Shown here one piece after another: positions 9,344 to 19,473 of a DNA stretch of 64,000 bases (position 1 is its first letter; the number at the start of each line of letters is the position of its first letter). The stretch is from the NCBI GenBank assembly GCA_000818945.1, contig KN805380.1:191450-255449 (forward strand), read 5' to 3'. The stretch is from Schizochytrium sp. CCTCC M209059 (lineage: Eukaryota; Sar; Bigyra; Thraustochytrida; Thraustochytriidae). The notes beneath the pieces are model-generated. The model worked only from the letters and a program-made list of their open reading frames with translations, ran no database searches and was not told the origin of the DNA. A program made the position numbers and the translations under genes.

Positions 9344-10861
9344 ATGCAGGCCGAAGCCCGCGCGCTCGTAGAGGCTGTCGAGCGAGAAGCCGCCGCCGCT
9401 GCCGCAGCCGGGGCCGGGGCCGGGGCCTCTGCCGTCGAGGGTAAAGGTGATCACAAAGACGAGAAAGAGGAGGGGTCCAAGACGTTGCCCACGTTGGCGC
9501 GCATTGTGGGCAACCTCGTGCTGCGCGGCGAGGAGCCCAAGTACCGGAGGCTCGCCACGACAAATGAGCTTCTTTCGTCGTGTGTCTTTCCAATCGCGGC
9601 AGCATCAAAGCTGCTCGCATTCCTTGGCTTTGAGGCCTCACGCGAAGAACCCAAACAAGCTGCAGAAGATGGCAACGGCGACGGGAAAGCCGCTGCCAGC
9701 GACAACAACGACAACGACAGCAAAGAGAAAGACACCGACAATGCCAATGCTCAGGCAATCGAGGTCCTCCTGCTGCCCGAAGACTTTGATAGAGACAAGG
9801 CACGGGCGGTACAAGAGGCTATCTTTGAGGTGGCCCCGGAGCTCAGCCGCGGCAAAAGGCAGCGCACCGCCGTTCAGGAATCAGACACTGGAAAGCCATC
9901 TATTGATAGCAGTTCTGTCGCGGCGCCGCCTTCTTCGAGTGTTATCCCGAGCAAGGAAGCCATGCAGGCTGACCAGGAACAAGGAGGTGATGGAGAGGAA
10001 GATGAAAATGGCATGACTATTTTCTGTGATGCCTGTGGCAAGGCTCGCATTTTGCGCAACGAGGAAAAGAATACCTTGCCTCAAGGTATCGACGACGAAA
10101 CCTGGACGTGCAGCGACTTGCCTCGTCTGCGCGAGCTAGGCAACTGCGAAGCCGTTGACGACGAAATCGCTGCAATCACCGGCCCTGTCGTGGGTCGTGT
10201 TCTCGCGACGCTAGGAATAAAAACACGCGCAGAGCTCGCAACCCAGGACGTTGCGCAATTTGATGCCGGAGAGCACGAGGCGATGCTCGAGTATGCCATC
10301 ACACGTGCGCAGGAGCTCGAGCTTACAGACCACATGAACGACATTCTTGGCGAGAACGCGACCGAGCGCCGATCCGAGCTTGCAGGTCTTAACATCGGCG
10401 CTCCAGCCGATATTCTTGATCACAAACCCGACGCAATTCTTCAACTTTACGCAGCAAGGCTTCAGTCCGCGTCGCCGCCCACGCTCGACGAGGTTACCGC
10501 TTGGCACATCCAGGCCAAGGACAAGCTCGAGGAGATTCCGTGGCTCAAGAGCTGGTCAGTTCTCAATAATCTTGGACATGCTGCCGACGGCGACGCAAAT
10601 GTCCCCACGGCGTCTTCATCGTCGTCATCTTCCTCTTCTTCATCGTCTTCATCTTCGTCTTCGTCTTCTTCCTCCTCATCCTCCTCTTCATCCTCGACAG
10701 CAAAGGTAGAGAAGCAAGAGACCCGTCCGGTGGTCACAAGCCAGCCCGATCAGGCAACGACGACAGACGCGAAAGCAGACGCAGAACAAGATACGACAGA
10801 CGCAAAAGACGGCGCAGAGCAGGGAGCACCTCCCAAAGAATTAACGGCGAACGCGCTATAG
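9344..10861 (+). CDS. PUB-domain protein with CW-type zinc finger and poly-Ser tract
   Basis: A 505-residue protein from the ATG at 9344. Residues about 45-165 resemble a PUB domain (NLVLRGEEPKYRRL, then LLAFLGFE, then VLLLPEDFD), the p97/VCP-binding fold of PNGase and UBXN6. An acidic Asn/Asp-rich loop of about 35 residues is inserted within it. Residues about 225-275 carry FCDACGKARIL, then WTCSD and a final Cys, the C-x2-C...W-x-C...C pattern of a CW zinc finger, which in other proteins reads methylated histone H3 Lys4. A helical region follows (270-410), then about 28 consecutive serines (nt 10614-10697) and an acidic tail. PUB suggests the ubiquitin/p97 system and CW suggests chromatin; their combined role is unknown. 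It converges with the methyltransferase gene with only 19 bases between stops. Confidence 0.7.
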   Translation: MQAEARALVEAVEREAAAAAAAGAGAGASAVEGKGDHKDEKEEGSKTLPTLARIVGNLVLRGEEPKYRRLATTNELLSSCVFPIAAASKLLAFLGFEASREEPKQAAEDGNGDGKAAASDNNDNDSKEKDTDNANAQAIEVLLLPEDFDRDKARAVQEAIFEVAPELSRGKRQRTAVQESDTGKPSIDSSSVAAPPSSSVIPSKEAMQADQEQGGDGEEDENGMTIFCDACGKARILRNEEKNTLPQGIDDETWTCSDLPRLRELGNCEAVDDEIAAITGPVVGRVLATLGIKTRAELATQDVAQFDAGEHEAMLEYAITRAQELELTDHMNDILGENATERRSELAGLNIGAPADILDHKPDAILQLYAARLQSASPPTLDEVTAWHIQAKDKLEEIPWLKSWSVLNNLGHAADGDANVPTASSSSSSSSSSSSSSSSSSSSSSSSSSSSTAKVEKQETRPVVTSQPDQATTTDAKADAEQDTTDAKDGAEQGAPPKELTANAL

Positions 10862-10880
10862 AACATGAGTCGCTCTAGTT

Positions 10881-11731
10881 TTAGTAGTCACCTGCTGCAG
10901 CAGCAATAGCTGCAGTTGTCCCGGCTAATTTTTGAAGCACGTAAAGATGAAATGCATCTTCCTCATCCGTTTCTGGATCAGGAATAGAAATTGTGTCAAC
11001 AAGCGCCCAAGATCGGTGCTCCTCGTCAGGATCAATAAAGTGTGGAACCCGGGTTGCAGGTTTGCCTCGCGAGACGAGCAGGTAAAGCCCATTTACGCGA
11101 AGTACGCGATGCATTTCTTGCAGGAGCGTCTGCACCGCCGACAAACTTCGCTCCTGGCATACCACGCTGTCAAAGAGTGCCTTGTCGAGGACAACATCGA
11201 AGCACATGGAAGGCAAACCTTCCAGTCGGAGCGCGTCCATGACGACCCAATCGATGCCAAGCTTTGCATAACGCGTCTGCATGACGCGAATTACCCGCGC
11301 GCATCGATCAAAGCAAGTAATCGATGTGTAGCCCTCCTTGATGAGGTGATGCGGCACGGTCGAAAGCCCACAACCAGGATAAAGAATTTCAAGGTCTTTG
11401 CGCGGAAGGAGACTTAGCAGATGCGATCTGAGCACTGCAAAGGAGACGAGCCAATCTGTGGCGCCATCCTCTTCGTCGAGGTTTGCAGCCGCTTCGAAGC
11501 TCTCCGTGGCGGGCACGATCTCGCGATAAAAGTCATCCCACTATGTATGTGCCCGGCCATCCGTCGTTGTCATTTGCAGCAGCAGCAGCAGCAGCAGCCG
11601 CGGTCGAGCAAGGAAAAGTTAGTTGACTGGCGCCTTTGAGAAGATCGCGCGCCGCGGAACGGCCGCGCGCCACCTACGTAAGCTGCGCTACTATAGTCCG
11701 GGTCGCTGCGCGGCGACCTCGCAAGCTTCAT
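10881..11731 (-). CDS. SAM-dependent methyltransferase of the EEF1AKMT4/METTL13 type, two exons
   Basis: Exon 1 is 11731-11678 and exon 2 is 11540-10881, giving 237 residues. Exon 1 codes for 18 residues ending in Tyr. Splicing joins this to WDDFYREI and so forms the Y-W-D-x-x-Y motif that opens this methyltransferase family. The SAM site reads LEILYPGCGLST (motif I), followed by the acidic CFDRC and then DALRLEG and FDVVLDKALFDSV (post I and motif II). Related enzymes methylate lysines of elongation factor eEF1A; the actual substrate here is unknown. Proline in YPGCG, where relatives usually have Leu or Gly, is a small oddity. Without the intron the frame would have to begin at a GTG and would lack the conserved N-terminal motif. 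Confidence 0.75.
11541..11677 (-). other. Spliceosomal intron of the methyltransferase gene
   Basis: On the minus strand the donor is GTAGGT and the acceptor is ACATACATAG, with length 137 bases and phase 0. It includes a short CTG run. The last three intron bases, TAG, would be an in-frame stop if retained. Confidence 0.7.
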
Positions 11732-12033
11732 CGCGAGGCGCCTCGTGAACCTTGACTATACCTCTTTTGTTTGTTTGCCTCAGTCTGCCTACCCGATTCA
11801 CTCACTGTCAAGCACTTTTAGCGACCTTAAATGTGACAACTTGAAAACTTTTGCCTGATCAATGGAAAGCGTGATTGATTGCTCTTTTCTTTTGCAAACA
11901 CATTTCATTGACTCACAGACAGTCACGCCTCAGAGTAGCTGCAGCCAGGTGATTCGTGTCTTCCTTTGCAAAAGATCAAAATCGAACTTTATTATTCAAG
12001 ATAGCAAAGGCAAATGTGTGTACGTAAAACACC
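11732..12033. other. Intergenic region, no gene seen
   Basis: This holds the upstream region of the methyltransferase and the 3' end of the LRR gene. The composition is more AT-rich than the genes, with no repeats or RNA-like structure noticed. Confidence 0.5.
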
Positions 12034-13506
12034 TCAAAAGTCATCTTCGTCAATCACAGGTTCCGGCTCCAGTGCGATAAACTCGAGCTGGCGCAAGTTT
12101 GGACTGCACACAAGCGGCGAAGGAACAGTCTTGATGAGAGGGCAACCCTTCACGCGCAAAACCGAAAGCTCGAGCATCTTCTCGAGTGGGTCCAGCGATT
12201 CAACGAGCGGCAAATGCTTAAGCGTGACACTACGCATGAGAGTACAATTCTCCACACCCTGTAGAGAGGCAAGTACATCCATGTACGCCAGCTGAAGCAC
12301 CTTCAGAGCACGGGCGCGTGAAAGAGGCTCGAGATTTGCAATAGGGCACAGATGAACCTGAAGATAAACGAGGTGCGACCCTAGGATCGACATCGGTAGC
12401 TCGTGCAATGAGGCCATGTATCCGAGCGAGACTCTCTGCAGACCGTGCGCTCCACACGTCTCTTCAAGAATCATATTCGTTTCTATATTGGGACAGATGC
12501 TCGCTGCAAAGGGGGCGTCCGAACCAGCATTAGCGTCAGCGTCGTCAGCGTCGAGGTGTGAAGCCCGCCTCGACTTGCTCGAGGTCTGGCTCGCATCGTG
12601 GCGGAGAAAAACTGCATCCTGAAAGACCTCGGTCTGGGGTTGTCCAATGTCGGAAAGTCTTAGCAGCGGGCACGAAGCGATCTTGATCGATGCCAGCTGA
12701 GGAAGGCAAGTGACGAGCTCGCTTGTCGCAGGAAGCGACTCAAGTCCAATAAGATGCAAGTCGCAGAGACTTGGCGCGTTGTGCAGGCCAGCAAGCGACC
12801 GAAGTCCATCCAATTGCACGAGTCTGAGCTTGCGAAGCGAGACCATGTGCGAAGCGCCACGTAAATTTCGCACGTGATGGCACTCGCCAAGGTAAAGTGC
12901 GCGCAAGTTTTGCAGCGGAACCAAGACCTCAAGAGTGGGTCCTAGCGTATCACAACGAAGCAGACGGAGCTCTGAGAGTGAAGAAAAGGATCTGAACAAA
13001 GAGTCCAAACCACCGACCTGCAGCTCGCGGAGCCAAAGGCGCTGAATGGTATGGGACTGGAGGTGCAATGCAGAGGCAAGGTCGGATATCGAACTGCGCG
13101 AATGCGAGGAGCTCATTTGCGCTGCAACGCCTTGCAGACGAAAAGGAATGCCGTCGTCTCCGCTGAAGCGCTGCTGCAACCAAGACGTCGAGAAGAATGG
13201 TACTTTGGCGGCGCGGCTTTGCCCGCGGTCGTGGGTCCGCGGAATCTTGAGCAAGTCTACTTCGCAATATTTCAAGAGCTGTCGGGTAACTCGCGAGACC
13301 ATCTGTAGCCTCCAGACGTCGCGATTTTCGACCATTCCTTGCCTGCTGGCCTCGGCGGTTAGGCTCACGAGCGTCTCGGCGCGAACCAGAGCACGACGTC
13401 GTGCTTCTTCTGCATTGACGCTCCGTTCGTGTGTCACCGCAACACGTGGAGGAGTCGAGGCCTCCCTCTTGCGCATCTTGCGCGCCGCCGCCGTGGCAAG
13501 CGACAT
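12034..13506 (-). CDS. Leucine-rich-repeat protein
   Basis: A 490-residue protein from the ATG at 13506. The first 130 residues are basic and Arg/Ala-rich, with helical character. From about residue 150 to the end come irregular leucine-rich repeats (IQRLWLRELQVGGLDSL, LSELRLLRCDTLGPTL, LRALYLGECHHVRNL, LRKLRLVQLDGLRSL). The consensus L..L.L....L..L..L, with cysteine in many strands, resembles the cysteine-containing or TIR-NBS type of LRR. There is no signal peptide, transmembrane segment, kinase or NB-ARC domain, so it is probably cytosolic or nuclear and a binding scaffold. An Asp/Ala/Asn-rich insertion (DADDADANAGSDA) interrupts the array near residue 320. The partner is unknown. Confidence 0.78.
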   Translation of the reverse strand: MSLATAAARKMRKREASTPPRVAVTHERSVNAEEARRRALVRAETLVSLTAEASRQGMVENRDVWRLQMVSRVTRQLLKYCEVDLLKIPRTHDRGQSRAAKVPFFSTSWLQQRFSGDDGIPFRLQGVAAQMSSSHSRSSISDLASALHLQSHTIQRLWLRELQVGGLDSLFRSFSSLSELRLLRCDTLGPTLEVLVPLQNLRALYLGECHHVRNLRGASHMVSLRKLRLVQLDGLRSLAGLHNAPSLCDLHLIGLESLPATSELVTCLPQLASIKIASCPLLRLSDIGQPQTEVFQDAVFLRHDASQTSSKSRRASHLDADDADANAGSDAPFAASICPNIETNMILEETCGAHGLQRVSLGYMASLHELPMSILGSHLVYLQVHLCPIANLEPLSRARALKVLQLAYMDVLASLQGVENCTLMRSVTLKHLPLVESLDPLEKMLELSVLRVKGCPLIKTVPSPLVCSPNLRQLEFIALEPEPVIDEDDF

Positions 13507-14473
13507 ACCGTCACCGCCGCAGACGGCGCACCCCCCACCCCCCCCCCCCCCCCCCCCGCGTGCGTGCGTGCGGACGGGCGGCCAAGGTCCAAACGTAATC
13601 TGCGCGGCCCTCGCAGGCCAAAAAGTCTAGCCTGATCTAGGCCTAGGCCTAGCCACGTGCTAGTGTGAAATAGTTTGTTGATGGCGGTGAAGCATTTGGG
13701 CGCGATTGATCTAACTGTGAGACCATTCTGTTTCTGGTGGACATCGGCATCGAAATGGTGAGGTTCGAGCTTGGAAATCTAGATCAAAATGAAGATCAAG
13801 GTACAGACTTGAGAACCAGAACACGTCAGCTGTTCCAGCTGGGCACGCCTTTTACACAATGAAACGCAAAGCACACCTGGAGCTTGCATGCTCCGTATAG
13901 GTCTTATTTCCGCGCCAAGCAATCACTCTCTCGTGGCTCCAAATATAACGAGCCTCGCGTTGAAAGCTACGGTGCTTCACGTGGATGATGCCGAGTCGGA
14001 AAAGTGCTGATCTCCCAGCCTGACCCCGGTTCTCCTGCAAATGATCTTCTTCTTCTTCTTTTTTCTTTTTTCTTTTTTCTTTTTCTTTTTCTTTTTCATA
14101 TCTCTCTCTCGCGGGGAGCAAGCAAAGCAAGCAAGCAAGCAAGCAGAGCAGAAGGGCGAGTGATTGATTGATTGATTGCCAAATCCAAACGGTGATCGCG
14201 AGAAAGAAGCGCAGACCGCGCGAGCGAGACGGGAGCGGCGCAACGGCAGCGCGGCGCGGGGCGGGAACGGGGCGAGCGTACGCGGCGCAGAGTCTGCGAG
14301 CGCCGGCAGCGGCGAAGACTCGCGGTCGCCGGGAAAGAAGCGCGGCGGCCCCCCTCGGAGGAGGCGGGATCCGCACGATCGCGAAGGTGGCGGCACCGGG
14401 CGAAGGCTCCCGCGTGGAGCCAGGCGACGAGCCGGACGCGAAGCGACGCAAGGTCGACGTAGACGAGGCCAGC
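13507..14473. other. Divergent intergenic region upstream of UBA1
   Basis: This lies between the starts of the LRR gene and UBA1. It contains a poly-C run near 13529-13558, overlapping CCTAGG palindromes near 13636-13650, a long TTC/TTTTC pyrimidine tract (14045-14098) and an ATTG repeat (14161-14178). The last 300 bases are open in the UBA1 frame and could be the coding end of an upstream exon (see findings). Confidence 0.5.
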
Positions 14474-17400
14474 ATGGACGCCTCCAAGGCAGTCCCGGCC
14501 CCCGAACCACCCACGACGACCTCCTCGTCCGGAACAACGGCCGGGGCCGGAGCCGGAGCCAGGTCAACTGCCCAGGGCAACGCCGACGAGGCTGACGGCA
14601 TTGACGAAAGTCTCTACTCGCGGCAGCTCTACGTCATGGGCCACGAGGCGCAAAAGCGCATGGGCGGGTCCACAGTTCTCGTTGTCGGTATGAATGGCCT
14701 CGGTATCGAAATTGCCAAGAACGTGACCCTCGCGGGTGTCAAGAAGATCGTGGTGCACGACGACGCCGAGGCCAAGGTTGCGGACCTGGGAAGCCAATTC
14801 TACCTTACGCCCGAGGATGTGGGCAAGCCTCGCAGTGAGCCCAGCGCGCGTCGTCTGGCCGAACTTAACGAGTACGTCCGCGTCGAGACGCACTCTGGGG
14901 AGCTCTTGAACAAGGACTTTATCAAGCAGTTCACCGTCATCGTTGTGGCCGACGCTCTGCAGGATACTAAACTTGCCCTGAACGACATGTGCCGCGAGAC
15001 AGGTGTATGCTTTATCTCGTGCGCAATCAACGGACTCTTCGCGAACGCCTTTTGCGACTTTGGCGAAAAGTTTGTCGTCGCGGACACTAACGGCGAGCAA
15101 CCGGTCTCTTGCATGATCTCTACCATCATCCAGGGCAACCCTGCGGTGGTTACCGTCCACGATGAGGCACGCCACGGCCTCGAGGACGGCACGCTCGTGC
15201 GGTTCTCTGAGATCAAGGGCATGGAAGAGCTCAACGACCACGAACCGGTGCCCATTACGTCCAAGGGCCCGTACACCTTTGAGATCCCAGTGGACACGAC
15301 CAAACTCACCCCCTTTGAGAACGGCGGGTACGTTCACGAGGTCAAACAGCCCAAGGAAATCTCATTCAAGCCAATGCGTGATGCTCTCGTTCGGCCTGGC
15401 GAGTTCTTGCTCACCGATTTTGCCAAGCTCGGCCGGAGCGAACTCCTTCACTTTGCCTTTCAAGGTCTTGACAAGTTCCGCGTCGCCCACGACGGCGCTT
15501 ATCCCGAGCCAGGCAACGCGGAGCAGTGCGAAGAGGTTGTCGACCACGTCAAGGCTCTCGTCACCGCGGCGACAGAGGCCAAGGGCAGCGACGCGGATGT
15601 CCTCTCGCTTGAGGACGAAGACTTTGACGAGAATGCGCGCGGCATCGTTGTGGCCCTCGCCTCGGGAGCTTGCGCTGAGCTCTCGCCCATGGCTGCCTTT
15701 TTGGGCGGCGTCGTGGGCCAGGAGGTGCTCAAGGCCTGCTCGGGCAAGTTCTCCCCCTTGAACCAGTGGCTCTACTTTGACGCCGTCGAGTGCTTGCCGG
15801 ACGCGGCGTCCGCGCCGGCGCCTGAGGACGTGCGTCCGCTCAACTCGCGCTACGACGGCGAGATTGCCGTCTTTGGCCATCCTTTTGTGGACAAGCTGCG
15901 CAAGATGCGCATGTTTCTTGTGGGCGCAGGCGCCATCGGGTGCGAGATGCTTAAGAACTGGGCGCTTATGGGCGTCGCCACGGATGCAGACAACGGCGGC
16001 GCCATTTATATCACCGACATGGACAAGATCGAACGGTCAAACCTGAACCGCCAGTTCCTCTTTCGGACCAAGGATGTGGGTTCGAGCAAGTCGACCGCAG
16101 CTGCCGGGGCCGCCAAACTCATCAATGACGAGATTTCCATCAAGGCATTTGAGGAGCGCGTCGGTACCGAGACTGAGAACGTCTTTGGCGACGACTTCTT
16201 TGCCAGCCTCGACGCCGTCTGCACGGCGCTCGACAATGTGGACGCCCGTCTTTACGTGGACCAGCGGTGCTTGAACTACTGCAAGCCGATGCTCGAGTCC
16301 GGGACCCTCGGAACCAAGGGTAACACGCAGGTGGTCGTCCCGCACCTGACGGAGAACTACGGCGCGACGCGCGACCCGCCCGAGAAGTCAGTGCCTGTGT
16401 GCACACTCAAGAACTTTCCTTACAAGATCGACCACACCATCCAGTACGCTCGTGACTGGTTTGAGGGCGCCTTTGCGCAGCTTCCGCGCAACGCCAACCA
16501 GTACATTGCGGACCCGGACTTTATTCCTCGTCTCGATGCGCAAGAGAACACCAAGGTGCAGACGCTCGAGGGCCTCAAGTCCTCGCTGCTCACGAGCCGT
16601 CCTTCAAGTTTCGAGGACTGCATTACGTGGGCCCGCGAGCAGTTTGAGGAGAACTACGCCAACCAGATCAAGCAGCTTCTGCATTCGTTCCCGCCGGGTA
16701 TGATTACTTCCACGGGCACACCCTTTTGGTCTGGAACCAAGCGCGAGCCCCAGCCTCTGGAGTTCAGCGTCGACGACCCGACGCACATGGCTTTCATCAT
16801 TGCCGCTGCCAACCTTCGCGCCCAGGTCTACGGCCTGCCCGAGTGCAAGGACGAGTCTGTCTTTCGCGCTCACTTGCCCAAGGTCCTTGTGCCGCCTTTC
16901 AGGCCCAAGAGTATCAAGATTGCCGCCAATGACCGTGAGCTCAAGGAGCAAGAAGAGTCCAACAAGGACATGGTCGACGTGTCTACGGCTGCGGAGAGCA
17001 TCATTGCGACGCTGCCCAAGCCCGGCGACCTTGCCGACGTCAAGCTCAATGAGATCGAGTTTGATAAGGACAACGAGGAGAACTGGCACATGGACTTTAT
17101 CACTGCCGCCTCCAACTTGCGCGCGCGCAACTACTCGATTGGCGAGGCTGGCAAGTACGAGACTAAGAAGATTGCCGGCTCCATCATTCCTGCCATCGCG
17201 ACCACCACGGCTCTCGTGACCGGTCTTGTGTGCATTGAGCTTTACAAGGTCGTTGGAGGCAAGAACAAGGTGGAGAGCTACAAGAACGGGTTTACGAACC
17301 TTGCGCTGCCCTTTTTCGCCTTTTCCGAGCCCATTGAGGTGAAAAAGACGGTGGCTGGCTCCCTCAAGTGGTCCATTTGGGACAAGATTGAGATTGACGG

Positions 17401-17683
17401 CTCGGAGAAGCCGCTCACGCTCGCCGACTTTTTGCGTTTTTTCCAGGAAAAGTACAACGTCGAGGTCAACATGCTCTCGTATGCGGTTTCGATCCTGCAC
17501 TCCTTCTTTTCCAACGCCGAGAAGCGTGCCGAGCGCATGAAGATGACCATGCCGGAGCTCGTCGAGTCCGTCACGCAGAAGCCCATCGACCCCAACCAAA
17601 AGTACCTTCAGTTCGAGGTCATTTGCGTCGACGAGAATGACAACGACGTGGACTTCCCCCCCGTCTCCTACAGATTGCGCTAG
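14474..17683 (+). CDS. UBA1: Ubiquitin-activating enzyme E1
   Basis: From the ATG at 14474 the protein has 1069 residues, close to the family length of about 1020-1060. Homology starts near residue 44 (ESLYSRQLYVMGHEA). The inactive adenylation half comes first (VLVVGMNGLGIEIAKN), followed by the active one (FLVGAGAIGCEMLKNW near residue 482, then TDMDKIERSNLNRQFLFR). The catalytic cysteine is Cys643 in SVPVCTLKNFP, which takes ubiquitin as a thioester. The C-terminal ubiquitin-fold domain ends FPPVSYRLR. The enzyme uses ATP to charge ubiquitin and passes it to E2 enzymes in cytosol and nucleus. All key motifs are intact. The frame is open 102 codons further upstream but without any ATG. Confidence 0.96.
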   Translation: MDASKAVPAPEPPTTTSSSGTTAGAGAGARSTAQGNADEADGIDESLYSRQLYVMGHEAQKRMGGSTVLVVGMNGLGIEIAKNVTLAGVKKIVVHDDAEAKVADLGSQFYLTPEDVGKPRSEPSARRLAELNEYVRVETHSGELLNKDFIKQFTVIVVADALQDTKLALNDMCRETGVCFISCAINGLFANAFCDFGEKFVVADTNGEQPVSCMISTIIQGNPAVVTVHDEARHGLEDGTLVRFSEIKGMEELNDHEPVPITSKGPYTFEIPVDTTKLTPFENGGYVHEVKQPKEISFKPMRDALVRPGEFLLTDFAKLGRSELLHFAFQGLDKFRVAHDGAYPEPGNAEQCEEVVDHVKALVTAATEAKGSDADVLSLEDEDFDENARGIVVALASGACAELSPMAAFLGGVVGQEVLKACSGKFSPLNQWLYFDAVECLPDAASAPAPEDVRPLNSRYDGEIAVFGHPFVDKLRKMRMFLVGAGAIGCEMLKNWALMGVATDADNGGAIYITDMDKIERSNLNRQFLFRTKDVGSSKSTAAAGAAKLINDEISIKAFEERVGTETENVFGDDFFASLDAVCTALDNVDARLYVDQRCLNYCKPMLESGTLGTKGNTQVVVPHLTENYGATRDPPEKSVPVCTLKNFPYKIDHTIQYARDWFEGAFAQLPRNANQYIADPDFIPRLDAQENTKVQTLEGLKSSLLTSRPSSFEDCITWAREQFEENYANQIKQLLHSFPPGMITSTGTPFWSGTKREPQPLEFSVDDPTHMAFIIAAANLRAQVYGLPECKDESVFRAHLPKVLVPPFRPKSIKIAANDRELKEQEESNKDMVDVSTAAESIIATLPKPGDLADVKLNEIEFDKDNEENWHMDFITAASNLRARNYSIGEAGKYETKKIAGSIIPAIATTTALVTGLVCIELYKVVGGKNKVESYKNGFTNLALPFFAFSEPIEVKKTVAGSLKWSIWDKIEIDGSEKPLTLADFLRFFQEKYNVEVNMLSYAVSILHSFFSNAEKRAERMKMTMPELVESVTQKPIDPNQKYLQFEVICVDENDNDVDFPPVSYRLR

Positions 17684-19473
17684 GCCTAGCTATACCGTCT
17701 AACAAAATGAACCTTCGCCTTTGATTGATTGACAGAGAATGCAGCTTCAACCTACCTGCTTGACGAGTCGTGGTCTGGGCGAGGAGGAGACGGTGTCCGT
17801 CCGTCCGTCCGGGTGGCGCGTGCCACTCCATTCACATGGCACCAGCACTCCGCTTTAGCCGGCCCGGCTAGCTGCAGCATGCACTTGCAGTCCACCCCTC
17901 GCTCGCTCGCTCAATCAATCGCCTTGGTCGCTGCACTGCCATCGGCTGCAGCTGGCCATTGCCACCATTGCCAGGTGCGGCTCAGCTGCAACGCGAGCAG
18001 CTGCAGCAGCCAGATGCAGGCGGCCGCTCTAGGAACCAGCGAGCAAGCGAGCACGCGCGCACGGACGCACGCAAGTCAAAACAAGCAAGTCAAAACAAGC
18101 AAGCAAGCAAGTCGGTCGGCTGCGTGTGCGGCTGGGCCGGCGGGCCGCAGGACGCCAGCCGTGGCCACAGCCAGCTCCAGCTTCCGCGAGCTGCTTCTTT
18201 TCAGGCTGCCTGCGGTGGCGACTGGCTGGGCCAACTCCAGTCGTCGTCTCTGGCGTTCAACTTGATTGGACTCGGTCGTTCAACCAACCAACCAACCAAC
18301 CAACCAACCAACCAACCAACCAACTACAAGGCAAGCGATCTATACTCGAGCTCGAGCTCGAGCCCGAACTTGAACTTGGATTGGCAAAAAGGTCGAAAAC
18401 TCGAGCCGACAGGCTCGCGCAGCGCGTGCAAGTTTTTTACCCCACCAGACACCGCACCATTTTATTTACTCTAACAAAGTATTTTCTCTGTGATTGGTTC
18501 TAGGGAGGCCGCGCCGCACGTGCCGCCCCGCCCACTTACTACTACCTTCTCCCGCACAACTTGAAGATTTAGAAAAGACAAACCACCAGTGGCAGGAGCA
18601 CTGCCATGAACAAACAAGCACAGCAAAAGAGCAGCACGCAGCGCATGCATGCATGCATACACACGCGGTTCCTCACTCTCTCACCACACTCTCGCACACC
18701 CTTCTGCCACGGCAACGCGCGTTGCGGCCGCGGCCACTCACGCGCTCGGGTTCGTTTGCGGCACTTTGCGGCCGCCGAAGCGCACTTGCCGGCGCCCGCG
18801 CGAAGTGCAGCAAACGCGAAAGGCCGACTTGCGAGCCGCGCAAGCAAGCAAGCGAGCGAGAAAGCGAGCAGAGCAAGCGAGGAAGCAATCAACGCGCGGC
18901 AGAGCGGCCACGTCTTCCGCGAGCGGGCAGAGCAGAACGTCGAGGCGGAGAGCGACGGCGAGGCGGGGCGCACGAGGGAGAGAAAGCAAACGCGAAGCGC
19001 GCGCGCGTCGAGCCCGCGGAGGCCAGCAGGCGCGCCGCCGGGAGGCCTAGACGCAAGCGAACATCCGGCCGGCACTGGGCTGGGCTGCGCGGCACGTGCG
19101 CGAGGCGAGCCAAGGCGAGCCGAGGAGAACGAGAGGCCGAGGCGGCGCTTGTCGCGCGCGCGAGAGGGTGCACGAGGGCCGGGCGAGGCGCTCGTCAGCC
19201 AACGCCGCTGTAAGCCTTCCCGCGCACGGGCAAGCAGGCAGGCTGGTCGGCAACGCGACGACGGCGGGAGCGTTGTGAAGCTCGTGGCGCGTGCTGCAAG
19301 TACCGTCCGGGCTCCTCCGTGTCCAGGCCCAAGAAGGCAGCCAGCTAAAGCTCGTGGACCAGCTTGGCCAGCGGCACGCGAACACCTCCCCCCCCCCACA
19401 CACACAAGCGCGTCCTTGCAGAGTTCGAACAGACATTGCTGCGTGTTGTGCGCGCCCTTAAGCGAAATAAATA
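17684..19473. other. 1.8-kb gap, simple repeats, no convincing gene
   Basis: This lies between UBA1 and the VWA gene, both on the plus strand. It holds AAGC/AAAC repeats near 18050-18110, a CCAA tetranucleotide repeat (18281-18324), a GAGCTC stretch near 18347-18365, a GCAT repeat (18643-18660) and very GC-rich DNA at 18720-19250 with long Arg/Ala/Ser frames in all directions. No motif or conserved block was recognised. A C-run and CA-run at 19389-19406 lie 70 bases before the next start. Confidence 0.5.
18281..18324. repeat. CCAA tetranucleotide microsatellite
   Basis: About eleven perfect CAAC/CCAA units. Confidence 0.85.

Noticed and set aside
16604..17599. 331-codon minus-strand frame opposite UBA1
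   Set aside because: It is a compositional shadow of a strongly conserved GC-rich gene and shows no domain.
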